Made by a program: the position numbers and the translations under genes. A model generated the notes under the pieces. It did not search any database. It was not told the origin of the DNA and saw nothing but the letters and a program-made list of their open reading frames with translations. This document shows positions 11,228-20,382 of a stretch of 31,410 nt of DNA, one piece after another; within the stretch, counting starts at the first letter, position 1; every line of letters begins with the position of its first letter. Origin of the DNA: Hofstenia miamia. Its lineage: Eukaryota > Xenacoelomorpha > Acoela > Hofsteniidae. The stretch is from positions 1,535,880 through 1,567,289 of the forward strand of contig CABFPE010000123.1 in assembly GCA_900660155.1 (NCBI GenBank), written 5' to 3'.

Positions 11228-11385
11228 ATGGTTTTGTATTTTCAAGATATTGGAAAGAAATCCTTGGATCTTTTGTCATCGCTTTCACCTTCATTGTTTA
11301 CATTCAAAATTAATGAAGTTAAAAGTACTAAATTCTACTGGAACACCTCATGCAGTTTGCCTCCAATTGGTTTTCCGGAATCGGG
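11228..11385 (+). CDS. VDAC: VDAC-like porin, exon 1
   Basis: 52 codons plus two bases, from ATG (CCAACATGG) to the donor TCGGG|GTAAAG. It encodes the N-terminal helix and first strands. The frame would stop two bases into the intron if not spliced. Joining to exon 2 gives GGA (Gly). Confidence 0.75.
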
Positions 11386-14300
11386 GTAAAGGCAGTTATT
11401 GTTATCTTATGTAAATGTATTTAGAAGCGTTGGAAGCATCAATGGTGGCTTTGATATTAACCATGCAAATGTATCAATTGAAGAAAGCTATGAATATCCA
11501 TCAAATGAATTGATATCCACACTTATCATTAATAAATCTCCTTTTAAATTTACTTTTGCTTCAAAATTCAATAATAAACTAAGAAATGTTGTTCCAGTCG
11601 CTACTGCAAGCTATGAAAATTCAAGGTATCGTTTATTTTTTACTTGTCCATTTTCATAATTGATAAATTCTCCATGTATTAAGCAAAGCATCTTATCAGC
11701 ACTTAAATATGAAATAACAAAAACATATAAGATATAGTACTGTAATACAATTGGAATAATTATAAACGCATAGTTTGTCATCGTGCAGCTAAGACCTTTT
11801 ACTTTGAACAAGCCTACATTTGTATCTATATTATTTAGTATTGAGCCAAATATCGCCCTTGATGCTTGTGTCAATGCTGATCAATCCACTGAATTCAACA
11901 GCGTTGCGTTATGGCGCGGTGCTTTTCTTGGAGCTTCTGCTACTTTGCACAATCGTAATATCAACAGCATTCAAAAGATAAACTGTGCATTAGGATATCG
12001 CACTGAGCGTTTTGAGGCCTCTTTAGTTGCAGGACGTTCTAAAAATTTCTTGGTTTGTTTTTCTACTAATTATTGGAAACTGTCAATGGATTGTCCAAGT
12101 GTTTCGCCTCAGAATCAGTAGCCTGCGCTGGTTCATGGGTCGGTTTACCTATTTGAAAATTTTTTGAGAAAGATTAGTAGAATATATAATATTTTAGATT
12201 CTTCATTCTAATCTTAGCCTTTGCAACGGAATTGAAATATAACACAACAAACTCAGAAGTATTAGCACGTTTCGCCAAATGTATATTACGAAATATTATT
12301 TTCTCATGAATATATTATGTGTTCTTTACAAGGGAAATTCCCTAAATGGTGGGTTTTAGTGTTTAAGAGCATCAAAAGATTAGAAAAGAATTGTTGTTTT
12401 TAGTTAGATATTACTACTGATTTTCCCGTAAAAATATGCGAAGTCTGTATCCGACATATGCATTTTCCGAAGTGTACATACAATTATCCGATTTTCATTT
12501 TTAAGCTTAATTGAATTTCCAATCTTCATTTTCCTAAAAAATCTGTTTCAAATTACTTTGTTTTAACGAATAAAAATTTTGTTTCATAGTTATGCATTTT
12601 TTACTTTGATTAGTGCATTTTTTCATTTCATACACCTTTGCTTATATTTCCTTGTTTTTATTAAACATTTCTGCTCAGGTCAGTGATCATGGGTTAGAGA
12701 TTATGCAGGTTGATATATATTTATATATATATATATATATAGTTACATTTAATAATGCTATCTAGACTTGCTACTTATTCGCTTAATTGTCAATCAACAA
12801 AGAGCAAGGGTTAGTCGATGCTGGGCCCGTTAAATGAATTATGTTAACGATTTCTTTTTACTAACGCCTCGCGTGATGAAATAAATCGCTGTGCAAATAA
12901 TTGCTTTTCCTGGGCCTTTAGCGATGGGTCCTTTGCGAATATTATTGGCAAGCAAGAATTCTATATTTAAAGTTCCGCATTTTGTTTAGACTACGGTAAA
13001 AACACATTGTGGTTTAGAAGTCGTTCAACTGCTGCTAATTTAATGTTGGATTTATGTGTTCTTGGCTTAAATTTAATTGGGCCTACATAACATGATATGA
13101 GTGAAAAAATGTAAAATATATTTATGATTTTCACCTATACAATCATTTTGTCTCTTCTCATAGCTTGCATGCAGAGATGTATGATATTGTATTGTAATGT
13201 TTTATCTAAAATTTTTCGGCTGCAAAATGAAATATTCAAATTTGTTTCTACATATTCCTAATTTGAAAGAAATTTGTTCAGAAACAAATATTATTCTTTT
13301 CCTAGTCCTGGTCATGGATAACAGCTTTAATAGATAAGAATTCTTTGTTAGGGATAATATCTATCTATTCAGAGTATTCTTCTGTAAGCCGCAAAATTAT
13401 TGTAAATAATTTATTAATACATTTTTCCCAAAAAAAATTTTTCGAAGTATTGGCACGTATTGTTTTGACAATCATTCATTGCGCACCTCTACCTCTGCTT
13501 GCATGGATTCTTGAATCCATAGAGATTGATCGCTGACCAAAGACTTTCCTAATTCCTCCACTCTATAAATTTGCTTGTTATTTCTGTGAATATCTCCAGA
13601 ATTATGAGTAAAATTTCACTGTGATTTACAAGAAGAGATGATGAACTTGTTCAATCTAATCTTCAGGTGTAAATTTGAAAAGTTTCAGGGCGGAGCTTCA
13701 TCATGAAAAATTGTTTGGAAATCAAGGCGCATAAACTCCTGCTTGTAAAAACGATTTAAATCAAAATATGGATAATACTATTAATTGCTTTGGTAGGATA
13801 TACATGTACTAGACCAACACGCCTATAACTTCTGGATATCAATGATTTAAATGTAATAGTACAAACATGGCCCACTGAATTGACCATGTATCATTTGAAA
13901 TGTACATGTTGAACAGCTATATAGATATCTTGATTTTGCCTTGCAAAATATAAACAGGTGTACATAAAATAATGTGAAATTAACATGAAGTTTATGTTGT
14001 ATTAATAAATATTTTTTTTGATCATTTTATATCATGTGGTCCCTGGTCCAAAATTTTTCACGCTACGCCACGCTGGCCAAAAGTTTGGGAACACTTTCCA
14101 AATTTAGAAATTTTTTGTATTTTACCCTAAAAACGCAATGTAGTAACAATATAATAACACAATGTAGAAACAATATGATAACACCATGTAGAAAGTCAAT
14201 AGTTAATTCAGAAAAACTCACTAATATTTTGTATGTCCGCTATTATTGGCCATTTGACATTGACTCGACCAGCTTTCTACAATAATCATCAGTATTCTCT

Positions 14301-16038
14301 GTGCACCATACCACTTTAATTTGCTCCTTCAGATCATCGAGTGATGTGCATTGGCGCTTCCTCAGACAGTTTTTGATGTGATGCCAGCAATTTCCTATGA
14401 CGTTGACGTCTGGGGAGTTTCCCGGCCAGTTCCCAAGCAGCCGAAAGTCCTGTGATGCTATCCGCTGTTTCACAACTTTGGCGCTGTGGCAAAGAGCACT
14501 ATCTTGTTGTAGTACAGATGTTCCGCAAAGCTGCATAAACATGGGAATTGTCTCCTGAATTATTTTGAGGTAGGCCTTGGCTGTTCCTGTCTCGTTGTGA
14601 GAAACAAAATGCAGACCAGCGTGCCCACTCACAGTTATAGCACCCCAAATCATCACAAATGGTGCTGAGTGGGCAGTTTGTTGCGTGTGTTGAATCTTTG
14701 GTNNNNNNNNNNNNNNNNNNNNNNNNNNNNNNNNNNNNNNNNNNNNNNNNNNNNNNNNNNNNNNNNNNNNNNNNNNNNNNNNNNNNNNNNNNNNNNNNNN
14801 NNNNNNNNNNNNNNNNNNNNNNNNNNNNNNNNNNNNNNNNNNNNNNNNNNNNNNNNNNNNNNNNNNNNNNNNNNNNNNNNNNNNNNNNNNNNNNNNNNNN
14901 NNNNNNNNNNNNNNNNNNNNNNNNNNNNNNNNNNNNNNNNNNNNNNNNNNNNNNNNNNNNNNNNNNNNNNNNNNNNNNNNNNNNNNNNNNNNNNNNNNNN
15001 NNNNNNNNNNNNNNNNNNNNNNNNNNNNNNNNNNNNNNNNNNNNNNNNNNNNNNNNNNNNNNNNNNNNNNNNNNNNNNNNNNNNNNNNNNNNNNNNNNNN
15101 NNNNNNNNNNNNNNNNNNNNNNNNNNNNNNNNNNNNNNNNNNNNNNNNNNNNNNNNNNNNNNNNNNNNNNNNNNNNNNNNNNNNNNNNNNNNNNNNNNNN
15201 NNNNNNNNNNNNNNNNNNNNNNNNNNNNNNNNNNNNNNNNNNNNNNNNNNNNNNNNNNNNNNNNNNNNNNNNNNNNNNNNNNNNNNNNNNNNNNNNNNNN
15301 NNNNNNNNNNNNNNNNNNNNNNNNNNNNNNNNNNNNNNNNNNNNNNNNNNNNNNNNNNNNNNNNNNNNNNNNNNNNNNNNNNNNNNNNNNNNNNNNNNNN
15401 NNNNNNNNNNNNNNNNNNNNNNNNNNNNNNNNNNNNNNNNNNNNNNNNNNNNNNNNNNNNNNNNNNNNNNNNNNNNNNNNNNNNNNNNNNNNNNNNNNNN
15501 NNNNNNNNNNNNNNNNNNNNNNNNNNNNNNNNNNNNNNNNNNNNNNNNNNNNNNNNNNNNNNNNNNNNNNNNNNNNNNNNNNNNNNNNNNNNNNNNNNNN
15601 NNNNNNNNNNNNNNNNNNNNNNNNNTATATATATATATATATATATATTGTAATTTTTCATACATGTGATTACACAACATAACCGTAGCTATATTAAATA
15701 CAATGTTGTTAATGTGTTTCAATAAATTATATTACTTAATTTCTATTTTAATTTAGGCTACATTGTGGACTTCGTTTTGTCCGCATGCAACGGCTGCTTT
15801 TAAACTGGATGGTAGTTTTTTCCAATCGCTTAATGCGCAGGCGTGTATGGACTTCACAATCAACAAATCGAAAGTGATAACCTCTATCGACTCAACTGGT
15901 TTCTTTGGAACAAGTGTCACCTATCAGTTCAATGACGTTTTCGCATTTTCTCTTTCACACTTTTTAGATTGTCGTGCATTTGTTTCTAATTTAGTACCTA
16001 GGCATTCTGTTGGCTTTGGTGTTATTTTGTCACCATAA
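11228..16038 (+). CDS. VDAC: VDAC-like mitochondrial outer-membrane porin, four exons
   Basis: VDAC forms the beta-barrel channel that passes metabolites and nucleotides across the outer mitochondrial membrane. Joining exons 11228-11385, 11425-11625, 11839-12052 and 15757-16038 gives one open frame of 284 codons, against about 283 residues for animal VDACs. The splice phases agree at all three junctions. Residues 5-16 (FQDIGKKSLDLL) correspond to the family's N-terminal helix. PFKFTFASKF falls where the GLK strand motif lies. ALGYRTERFEASL and the final strand RHSVGFGVIL match barrel strands in order. All acceptors end in ATTTAG. Introns are 39, 213 and 3704 bp. The last one holds a Tc1-like fragment and the N gap. 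The sequence is divergent (PFK instead of GLK), so a Tom40-like member of the same Porin_3 fold is the alternative, but length and strand order fit VDAC better. No disabling change is seen. Confidence 0.78.
11425..11625 (+). CDS. VDAC: VDAC-like porin, exon 2
   Basis: Preceded by a 39-bp intron (11386-11424) ending TGTATTTAG. It encodes strands around GSINGGFDINHANVSIEESY and PFKFTFASKFNN and ends at TCAAG|GTATCG. Confidence 0.78.
11839..12052 (+). CDS. VDAC: VDAC-like porin, exon 3
   Basis: The acceptor TATTATTTAG (ending 11838) is preferred over CTAAG at 11789-11793, which is also in phase. It matches the other acceptors, and it gives a protein of family length without an insertion. The exon encodes NIALDACVNA, ALWRGAFLGASATL and CALGYRTERFEASLVAG. 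The donor TTCTTG|GTTTGT leaves phase 0. Confidence 0.75.
12711..12741. repeat. (TA)n microsatellite, one interruption
   Basis: TATATATTTATATATATATATATATATA-type tract within the large porin intron. Confidence 0.9.
14136..14191. repeat. 24-bp tandem repeat inside the Tc1-like 3' region
   Basis: CAATGTAG at 14136 and 14160 and CCATGTAG at 14184 begin units exactly 24 bp apart, followed by AACAATATRATAACA. About 2.3 copies lie between the transposase stop and the inverted repeat. Confidence 0.8.
14243..14702 (-). pseudogene. Tc1-like DDE transposase, C-terminal part
   Basis: 153 residues are readable before the stop at 14243-14245; the N-terminal part lies in the N gap. VMIWGAITVSGHAGL is the strand after the first catalytic Asp in Tc1 transposases. 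VLQQDSALCHSAKVV holds the second Asp. WPGNSPDVNVIGNCWHHIK is the box that normally reads SPDLNPIENLW. The catalytic Glu is replaced by Gly in this copy (IGN instead of IEN), so the enzyme should be inactive even though the visible frame is open. It lies in the porin gene's third intron, antisense to that gene. Confidence 0.85.
14703..15625. other. assembly gap (923 N)
   Basis: A run of unknown bases. Open frames spanning it are meaningless. It begins inside the Tc1-like transposase and ends at a TA microsatellite, so it probably hides the rest of the transposon. Confidence 1.
15626..15648. repeat. (TA)n microsatellite at the gap edge
   Basis: About eleven TA units immediately right of the N gap. 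This is a plausible cause of the assembly break. Confidence 0.9.
15757..16038 (+). CDS. VDAC: VDAC-like porin, exon 4
   Basis: It begins after CTATTTTAATTTAG at phase 0 and runs 93 codons to TAA. It encodes the last strands: QACMDFTINKSKVITSID, FFGTSVTYQFNDVFAFSLSH and the closing RHSVGFGVIL. Spacing matches the VDAC C-terminal third almost residue for residue. Confidence 0.78.
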   Translation, partial: ATLWTSFCPHATAAFKLDGSFFQSLNAQACMDFTINKSKVITSIDSTGFFGTSVTYQFNDVFAFSLSHFLDCRAFVSNLVPRHSVGFGVILSP

Positions 16039-16184
16039 CCTGCAGCGCAATCAATTAAATGAATTTTAGGTATTCGCTGGTTTGAATTTTGTAGAATTGT
16101 TTACTAAGGTAACTGTATGGAATGCATGGATTTGCATTAAAAATTACTACAACGAAAGTGTACATATTTTCATTTGTAATCACT

Positions 16185-16190
16185 AATAAA
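16185..16190 (+). terminator. poly(A) signal candidate of the VDAC-like gene
   Basis: AATAAA about 150 bp after the porin stop codon. It is plausible by position, but such hexamers are frequent at this base composition. Confidence 0.4.
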
Positions 16191-16569
16191 CTTTAATGAA
16201 ATTGTCTTTTATATCATGTCATTCATAAATATCAACTATGATGCTCGAAAAAAATAAATTAAACATGAGGCTTTTGTATGGCGTCAAATATTTTACCAGG
16301 TGTTCAGTTAAATTTTGCAATTTATGAGTCATGTTCTCATCGATTAGTTTGTCTTTGAGGTATGGGTGAGCCCGAACAGGATAATGATGGTAAGACAGGA
16401 TAGGGTGTGATGAAAATCGGGATCGAGTTAAATTCGGATAAACTACATATATATAATAGAATTAAATTACTAAAATACTGAATACGCACCAGGTCGCAGT
16501 TAATATATCTTACTGTTTTAAACTATCATAACCAAAAGAAAAATTATTATTATAATTTTTGCAACCGAA
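16191..16569. other. spacer between the porin gene and the retroelement nest
   Basis: No gene or repeat recognised. A less AT-rich stretch at 16360-16430 is unexplained. Confidence 0.5.
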
Positions 16570-17341
16570 TTTTCTTTCCGCTTTTCAACCAGTTATGAAA
16601 TTATTAAATCAATCCATAAGCTTAAAACCAACAAATCAAACGGTCCCTCATGCATTCCCTCATGAGCTCTTAAAATTACTGCAGACATCATTGCAATTCC
16701 CTTATATTGTATCTTTAATGAATGCATAAAGTGTAATTACTTTCCAGCTAACCTGAAACTTGCTCACACATAGCCTACTTAATATTAAGTAAGCCATGAC
16801 TCACATTACTCCCATTTTTAAGAAAAACGATCCTTCAATTGCCACTAAATATCTGCTAGTCTCATTTACTTTTCCAATAAGTAAAATTTTCGAAAAATTA
16901 TTACATAATCAAATAACGGAACATTTAAATACGTATAATTTATTATCAAACACGCAATTTCCATTTCGCAAAAATTTCTGAACTGATGCATTATTAAATG
17001 TAACTGAAAAATGGAGAGCATCACTCGATTTTAATATATTTCTAGCTATAGTATGCTTAGTTCTATCAAAAGTTTTTGATTTTATTATTCATAACATACT
17101 AGTTACCGATACCTCAAGATACGATATCTAGGTCCTCTTCTTTTTACTATTTATGTAAATGACATGAATTCTATAACTAATTGCAATTTTATCCAATATG
17201 CCGATGACGCATGCATTTTCAGCGATAATACATCAATGCACCTAGCAGTGAAATCTACAGAATTGTTTTGTAGTAAATTGTCAAAATATTTTTGCAAGCA
17301 TAAGTTGAATATTTATGAAGCTAAAACAGAATTTTGTATTT

Positions 17342-17348
17342 TACAGTT
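17342..17348. repeat. target-site duplication TACAGTT, left copy
   Basis: Direct repeat of 18214-18220, flanking the minus-strand insertion. Confirmed by restoration of the interrupted RT reading frame. Confidence 0.8.
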
Positions 17349-18213
17349 TTTAAGAGAGTTGAGTTAAAGCAAATTTATTGCGTAACTTAGTAACAAGAAC
17401 TACAAACTAACACACAAACAAATATAAATATACAAAAATATAAATATGCACCTTACTTAAAGGGCGAAAAATTTATATAAATTGAGAACAAGTGCTTAAT
17501 TCATTTGTAATTCCAATTAATAATTGCTTTTCCAGTAAAATTTCTTTTATCTTTTTTTTAAAATGTTTATAATTTTTTTCAGTTTTAATTTCCACATTTA
17601 GATCATTCCACAATTTCGAACACATAAATGTAAATGAATCTTTGCGATTAATATTGCTAAAAAGTTTTTTGTTTCTTTGATTGTGTTTTAAGAAATCATT
17701 TAGGAACTTAAAGGAATTTGAGCTATTAACATATTTATGCATTATGCAGAGTGATTGATATTGGATATAATATAAAGGTGATAGTATCTTATATGTTGAT
17801 ATTAAGTCTCTGACAGATTCGTGTTTAGGGATATAATTGAGTGATCTCAAAGACCAGTTGTACAGTTTTGATTGATAATGATGTTCTATTTCTAGCAGTA
17901 ATATGTTAAAAGAGAAAGCAGCAATAACTAAATTCACTGATTACAAAAGAATTAAAAAACTGTTTATGATATGAATTCCCTAGGTGCCGTAAATGATATA
18001 AAAATTTAATTCCAGATGCCATTTTTCTTAATTTTAAAGACAAAAATTCATTAAATTTTAAATCTTGATCAATTGTTACTCCTAAATAACATACTGATTT
18101 ACATTGCACAATTACATTTGTATTTATGTTAATTTTGATATTTTCGGAAATCTTTTGATGTTCCTTTGGTGCAAATATAATAAATTGAGTTTTATTTGCA
18201 TTAATTTTTAATC
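17349..18213 (-). mobile_element. 5'-truncated non-LTR retrotransposon inserted in another RT gene
   Basis: The insertion is 865 bp between TACAGTT copies (17342-17348 and 18214-18220). It is truncated at its 5' end (right side) within the RT, just before the LKINANKTQF motif. It carries the end of ORF2, a 3' UTR of roughly 100 bp and an A-poor tail at the left. Truncation from the 5' side plus a short target duplication is typical of target-primed reverse transcription. Confidence 0.85.
17473..18213 (-). pseudogene. RT C-terminal part of the inserted element, one frameshift
   Basis: Reading leftward, RLKINANKTQFIIFAP and SVCYLGVTIDQDLKF are the post-YADD RT blocks, followed by FNSFVISEFSYCCFL. 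A shift near 17910-17937 moves to a second frame with YNWSLRSLNYIPKHESVRDL and the C-terminal SFTFMCSKLWNDLNVEIK segment, ending at 17473. The sequence differs enough from the 20-kb element to be another family or an old branch of the same clade. Catalytic residues are absent through truncation. Confidence 0.8.
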
Positions 18214-18220
18214 TACAGTT
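18214..18220. repeat. target-site duplication TACAGTT, right copy
   Basis: Partner of 17342-17348. The plus-strand RT resumes in frame directly after it. Confidence 0.8.
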
Positions 18221-18499
18221 CAATAAAAATAATTACGATGTTTCTCCAGTGACATTGAATATAAATAATATTAATGTTTCTAATGTAGACACTTTCAATT
18301 ATCTCGGAGTAACTACTGACTCAAAGTTAAAATTCAAAACTCGAATTAATATAGCAGTTAGAAAATTAGCTATAGGTATAAAAAGTATGACACTAGTAGT
18401 TAGGCAATTACAACCTTGTGGATAATTCAATTTTTACCTTCCTTTATTACAAGTAACCTTAATTACGCAAAAATTTTATTTGGGATTTAATGTAAATTA

Positions 18500-19218
18500 T
18501 ATAAAAAACATAAATGGATTTAGTGCAATTACTCTGAATGTAACCTTTTTCTCCACAACAATAGCAGTGAATGGGATTCATGTTCCCTTCCTTAACATTT
18601 AGTAAATTGTTCATTGTTGAAGGTTTGAAATTTTTAGCTTTTTAGCTGTATTGGACACTGATTTATTTGTAGATTTCGATTTTGCAATAAATGGTTATGC
18701 TTCTCGATTAATTTTTAACGAATTTCGATAGTTAAGCGAATGTTTAGGGCTTTAATGATAATAGTATTCAAAGAATAATCCATTTTACATTGAGCTTCTT
18801 ATTGGGATAACGAGTAAAATGAGGTATTCATAATAAATGAATATAAATCCGTTTTTGAAATAGTGTTGTTGGCGATACTGAGCTTTTATAAACGTTGTTC
18901 TTGCATAATATATTTTGAGATATCATTTTTAGTAAAGAATATAACATGTTTCAATATTGGTTTGAGTAATTTTCAAATTAGTGTAATTCAAAAAGTTTCC
19001 AATTAATAAATCATAACTTTCTTGAGCAGTTTCTTTTAGAGTCAAATAAAAAACCTTGTGCCTTCCTGTTAATTAAAGCAGTAGTTGCATTGCTCTTGTC
19101 AATGTCTCATGAAATTTTCGTAATTCAATAAAAACTTTTTAAACGTAGGAATTGAGTTATCAATCCCTCCATTAAACTTATTCTGCTTCAAATTATATTT
19201 AGAATATTCTAAAGGTTT
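18500..19218 (-). pseudogene. gag-like protein, C-terminal part with zinc knuckle
   Basis: Read leftward in changing frames. KPLEYSKYNLKQNKFNGG and SIPTFKKFLLNYENFMR (about 19110-19210) come first, then ALINRKAQGFLFDS and ESYDLLIGNFLNYTNLK (about 18980-19080), which has the pattern of a retrotransposon gag capsid region. A CCHC-type zinc knuckle (CYCCGEKGYIQSNC, 18524-18566) follows, with Tyr replacing the conserved His. Several frameshifts break it. The N-terminal part continues on the far side of a plus-strand insertion, at 22310-22706. No pol gene follows. Confidence 0.65.
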
Positions 19219-20382
19219 GTAAACCCTCTAAATCTTGGATAAAAATGTCGAAAAACTTCGACAGTATTTAAAAATCGAAAACTGGAATTCCATATATTCA
19301 TCATTTACACCTAATGAAATGCTATCACATTTTACAAAAACTTTACTTTTCTATTTGGATATATGCTGCCCAGAAAAATATATTCTTTCATCCGAATATG
19401 CCAAAAAAACTCAAAATAATTTTTCAAAGCCATGGATTGATTCAAAATGCATCGATTTAATCCAAATAAAGAAACAGAAATGGAAAAAATACTTAAATTC
19501 CCAAACACTGGAAAATCATAATGCTTATAAATCTGCGCGAAATTTATGTAATATTGCTATAAGGAAAGCAAGTAATAATTATTCCCGTTTTCAGTATCAA
19601 AGTCTTTCTTCCCAAAAAAAATAAGTAGGAATTATGTTAACAAATTGGCTAAATAGAAAAAACATGCGAACCGAAGAANTCAAATTAGTGTAATTCAAAA
19701 AGTTTCCAATTAATAAATCATAACTTTCTTGAGCAGTTTCTTTTAGAGTCAAATAAAAAACCTTGTGCCTTCCTGTTAATTAAAGCAGTAGTTGCATTGC
19801 TCTTGTCAATGTCTCATGAAATTTTCGTAATTCAATAAAAACTTTTTAAACGTAGGAATTGAGTTATCAATCCCTCCATTAAACTTATTCTGCTTCAAAT
19901 TATATTTAGAATATTCTAAAGGTTTGTAAACCCTCTAAATCTTGGATAAAAATGTCGAAAAACTTCGACAGTATTTAAAAATCGAAAACTGGAATTCCAT
20001 ATATTCATCATTTACACCTAATGAAATGCTATCACATTTTACAAAAACTTTACTTTTCTATTTGGATATATGCTGCCCAGAAAAATATATTCTTTCATCC
20101 GAATATGCCAAAAAAACTCAAAATAATTTTTCAAAGCCATGGATTGATTCAAAATGCATCGATTTAATCCAAATAAAGAAACAGAAATGGAAAAAATACT
20201 TAAATTCCCAAACACTTGAAAATCATAATGCTTATAAATCTGCACGAAATTTATGTAATATTGCTATAAGGAAAGCAAGTAATAATTATTCCCGTTTTCA
20301 GTATCAAAGTCTTTCTTCCCAAAAATAAGTGGGAATTATGTTAACAAATTGGCTAAATAGAAAAAACATGCGAACCGAAGAA
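18973..20382. other. near-identical 0.7-kb tandem duplication joined at a single N
   Basis: 18973-19678 (706 bp) and 19680-20382 (703 bp) are almost identical. By eye the differences are CTGGAAA/CTTGAAA, GCGCGAA/GCACGAA, an A-run of 8 against 5, and AAGTAGG/AAGTGGG. Position 19679 is N, exactly at the junction. Two allelic copies joined end to end by the assembler explains this better than a real tandem duplication. Confidence 0.85.
19942..20328 (+). pseudogene. endonuclease-RT linker region of the non-LTR ORF2
   Basis: This frame of 129 codons begins at TTG (no ATG) and ends with TAA, in phase with the RT frame that follows. The blocks LRQYLKIENWNSIYSS, FTKTLLFYLDICCPEK, KPWIDSKCIDLIQIKKQKWKK and YKSARNLCNIAIRKASNNY are the standard linker between the APE-type endonuclease and the RT in CR1/Jockey-like ORF2. 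The endonuclease itself is missing, so the copy is 5'-truncated. The same sequence appears at 19235-19624 through the assembly duplication. The TAA is present in both copies. Confidence 0.8.

Larger units (their letters stand above)
14036..14702 (-). mobile_element. Tc1-like transposon, 3' part, running into the N gap
   Basis: It contains the transposase C-terminus on the minus strand. At the outer end it has CTGGCCAAAAGTTTGGGAAC (about 14073-14093), a sequence type seen in Tc1-like terminal inverted repeats. A diverged version (CTGGTCCAAAATTTTTCACG) lies just outside it at 14044, suggesting two nested end copies. The 5' end is hidden by the N gap, so length and target duplication cannot be read. 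Confidence 0.8.
12053..15756 (+). other. intron 3 of the VDAC-like gene
   Basis: GT...AG intron of 3704 bases including the N gap. Its left part (12053-14035) has no recognisable gene. A less AT-rich patch at about 12800-13080 resembles nothing I know. The perfect inverted repeat ATGGATTC-TT-GAATCCAT at 13503-13520 stands alone. Its right part holds a Tc1-like fragment on the opposite strand, which probably accounts for much of its length. Confidence 0.65.
16570..18490 (+). pseudogene. CR1/Jockey-type reverse transcriptase, split by another element
   Basis: This is a relative of the open RT at 20329-22131. Matching blocks run in order. FSFRF and YEIIKSI with KSNGPS (16571-16660) come first, then ITPIFKKNDPS and FPISKIFEKLLHNQI (16800-16980). 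After an internal deletion near 17135 come GPLLFTIYVND, QYADDACIFS (the YADD at about 17200), KLNIYEAKTEFCI, and finally NYLGVTTDSKLKF and SNLNYAKILF (18290-18490). The reading stops at 17365 only because a minus-strand element is inserted at 17349-18213. Ignoring that insert and one 7-bp TACAGTT copy brings the frame back exactly. Other stops and the palm deletion are older damage. The 3' end is lost against the gag fragment. Confidence 0.85.

Noticed and set aside
11789..11793. Alternative acceptor CTAAG for porin exon 3
   Set aside because: It is in phase but adds 15 residues absent from the family and does not fit the ATTTAG acceptor pattern of the other introns.
13503..13520. Perfect inverted repeat ATGGATTC-TT-GAATCCAT in the porin intron
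   Set aside because: The arms are only 8 bp, there is a single occurrence and no associated structure. Reported only as part of the intron description.
14243..15722. Open frames of 336-472 codons across 14243-15722 on both strands
   Set aside because: They run through the N gap. Only the Tc1-like part at 14243-14702 is real sequence with recognisable content.
18459..18523. Extension of the gag frame past the zinc knuckle
   Set aside because: The plus-strand RT block SNLNYAKILF occupies the same bases, so the minus-strand reading there is a shadow.
19235..19624. Second copy of the ORF2 linker frame as an independent element
   Set aside because: It is part of the 0.7-kb near-identical duplication across the single N, so it is not counted as a separate insertion.
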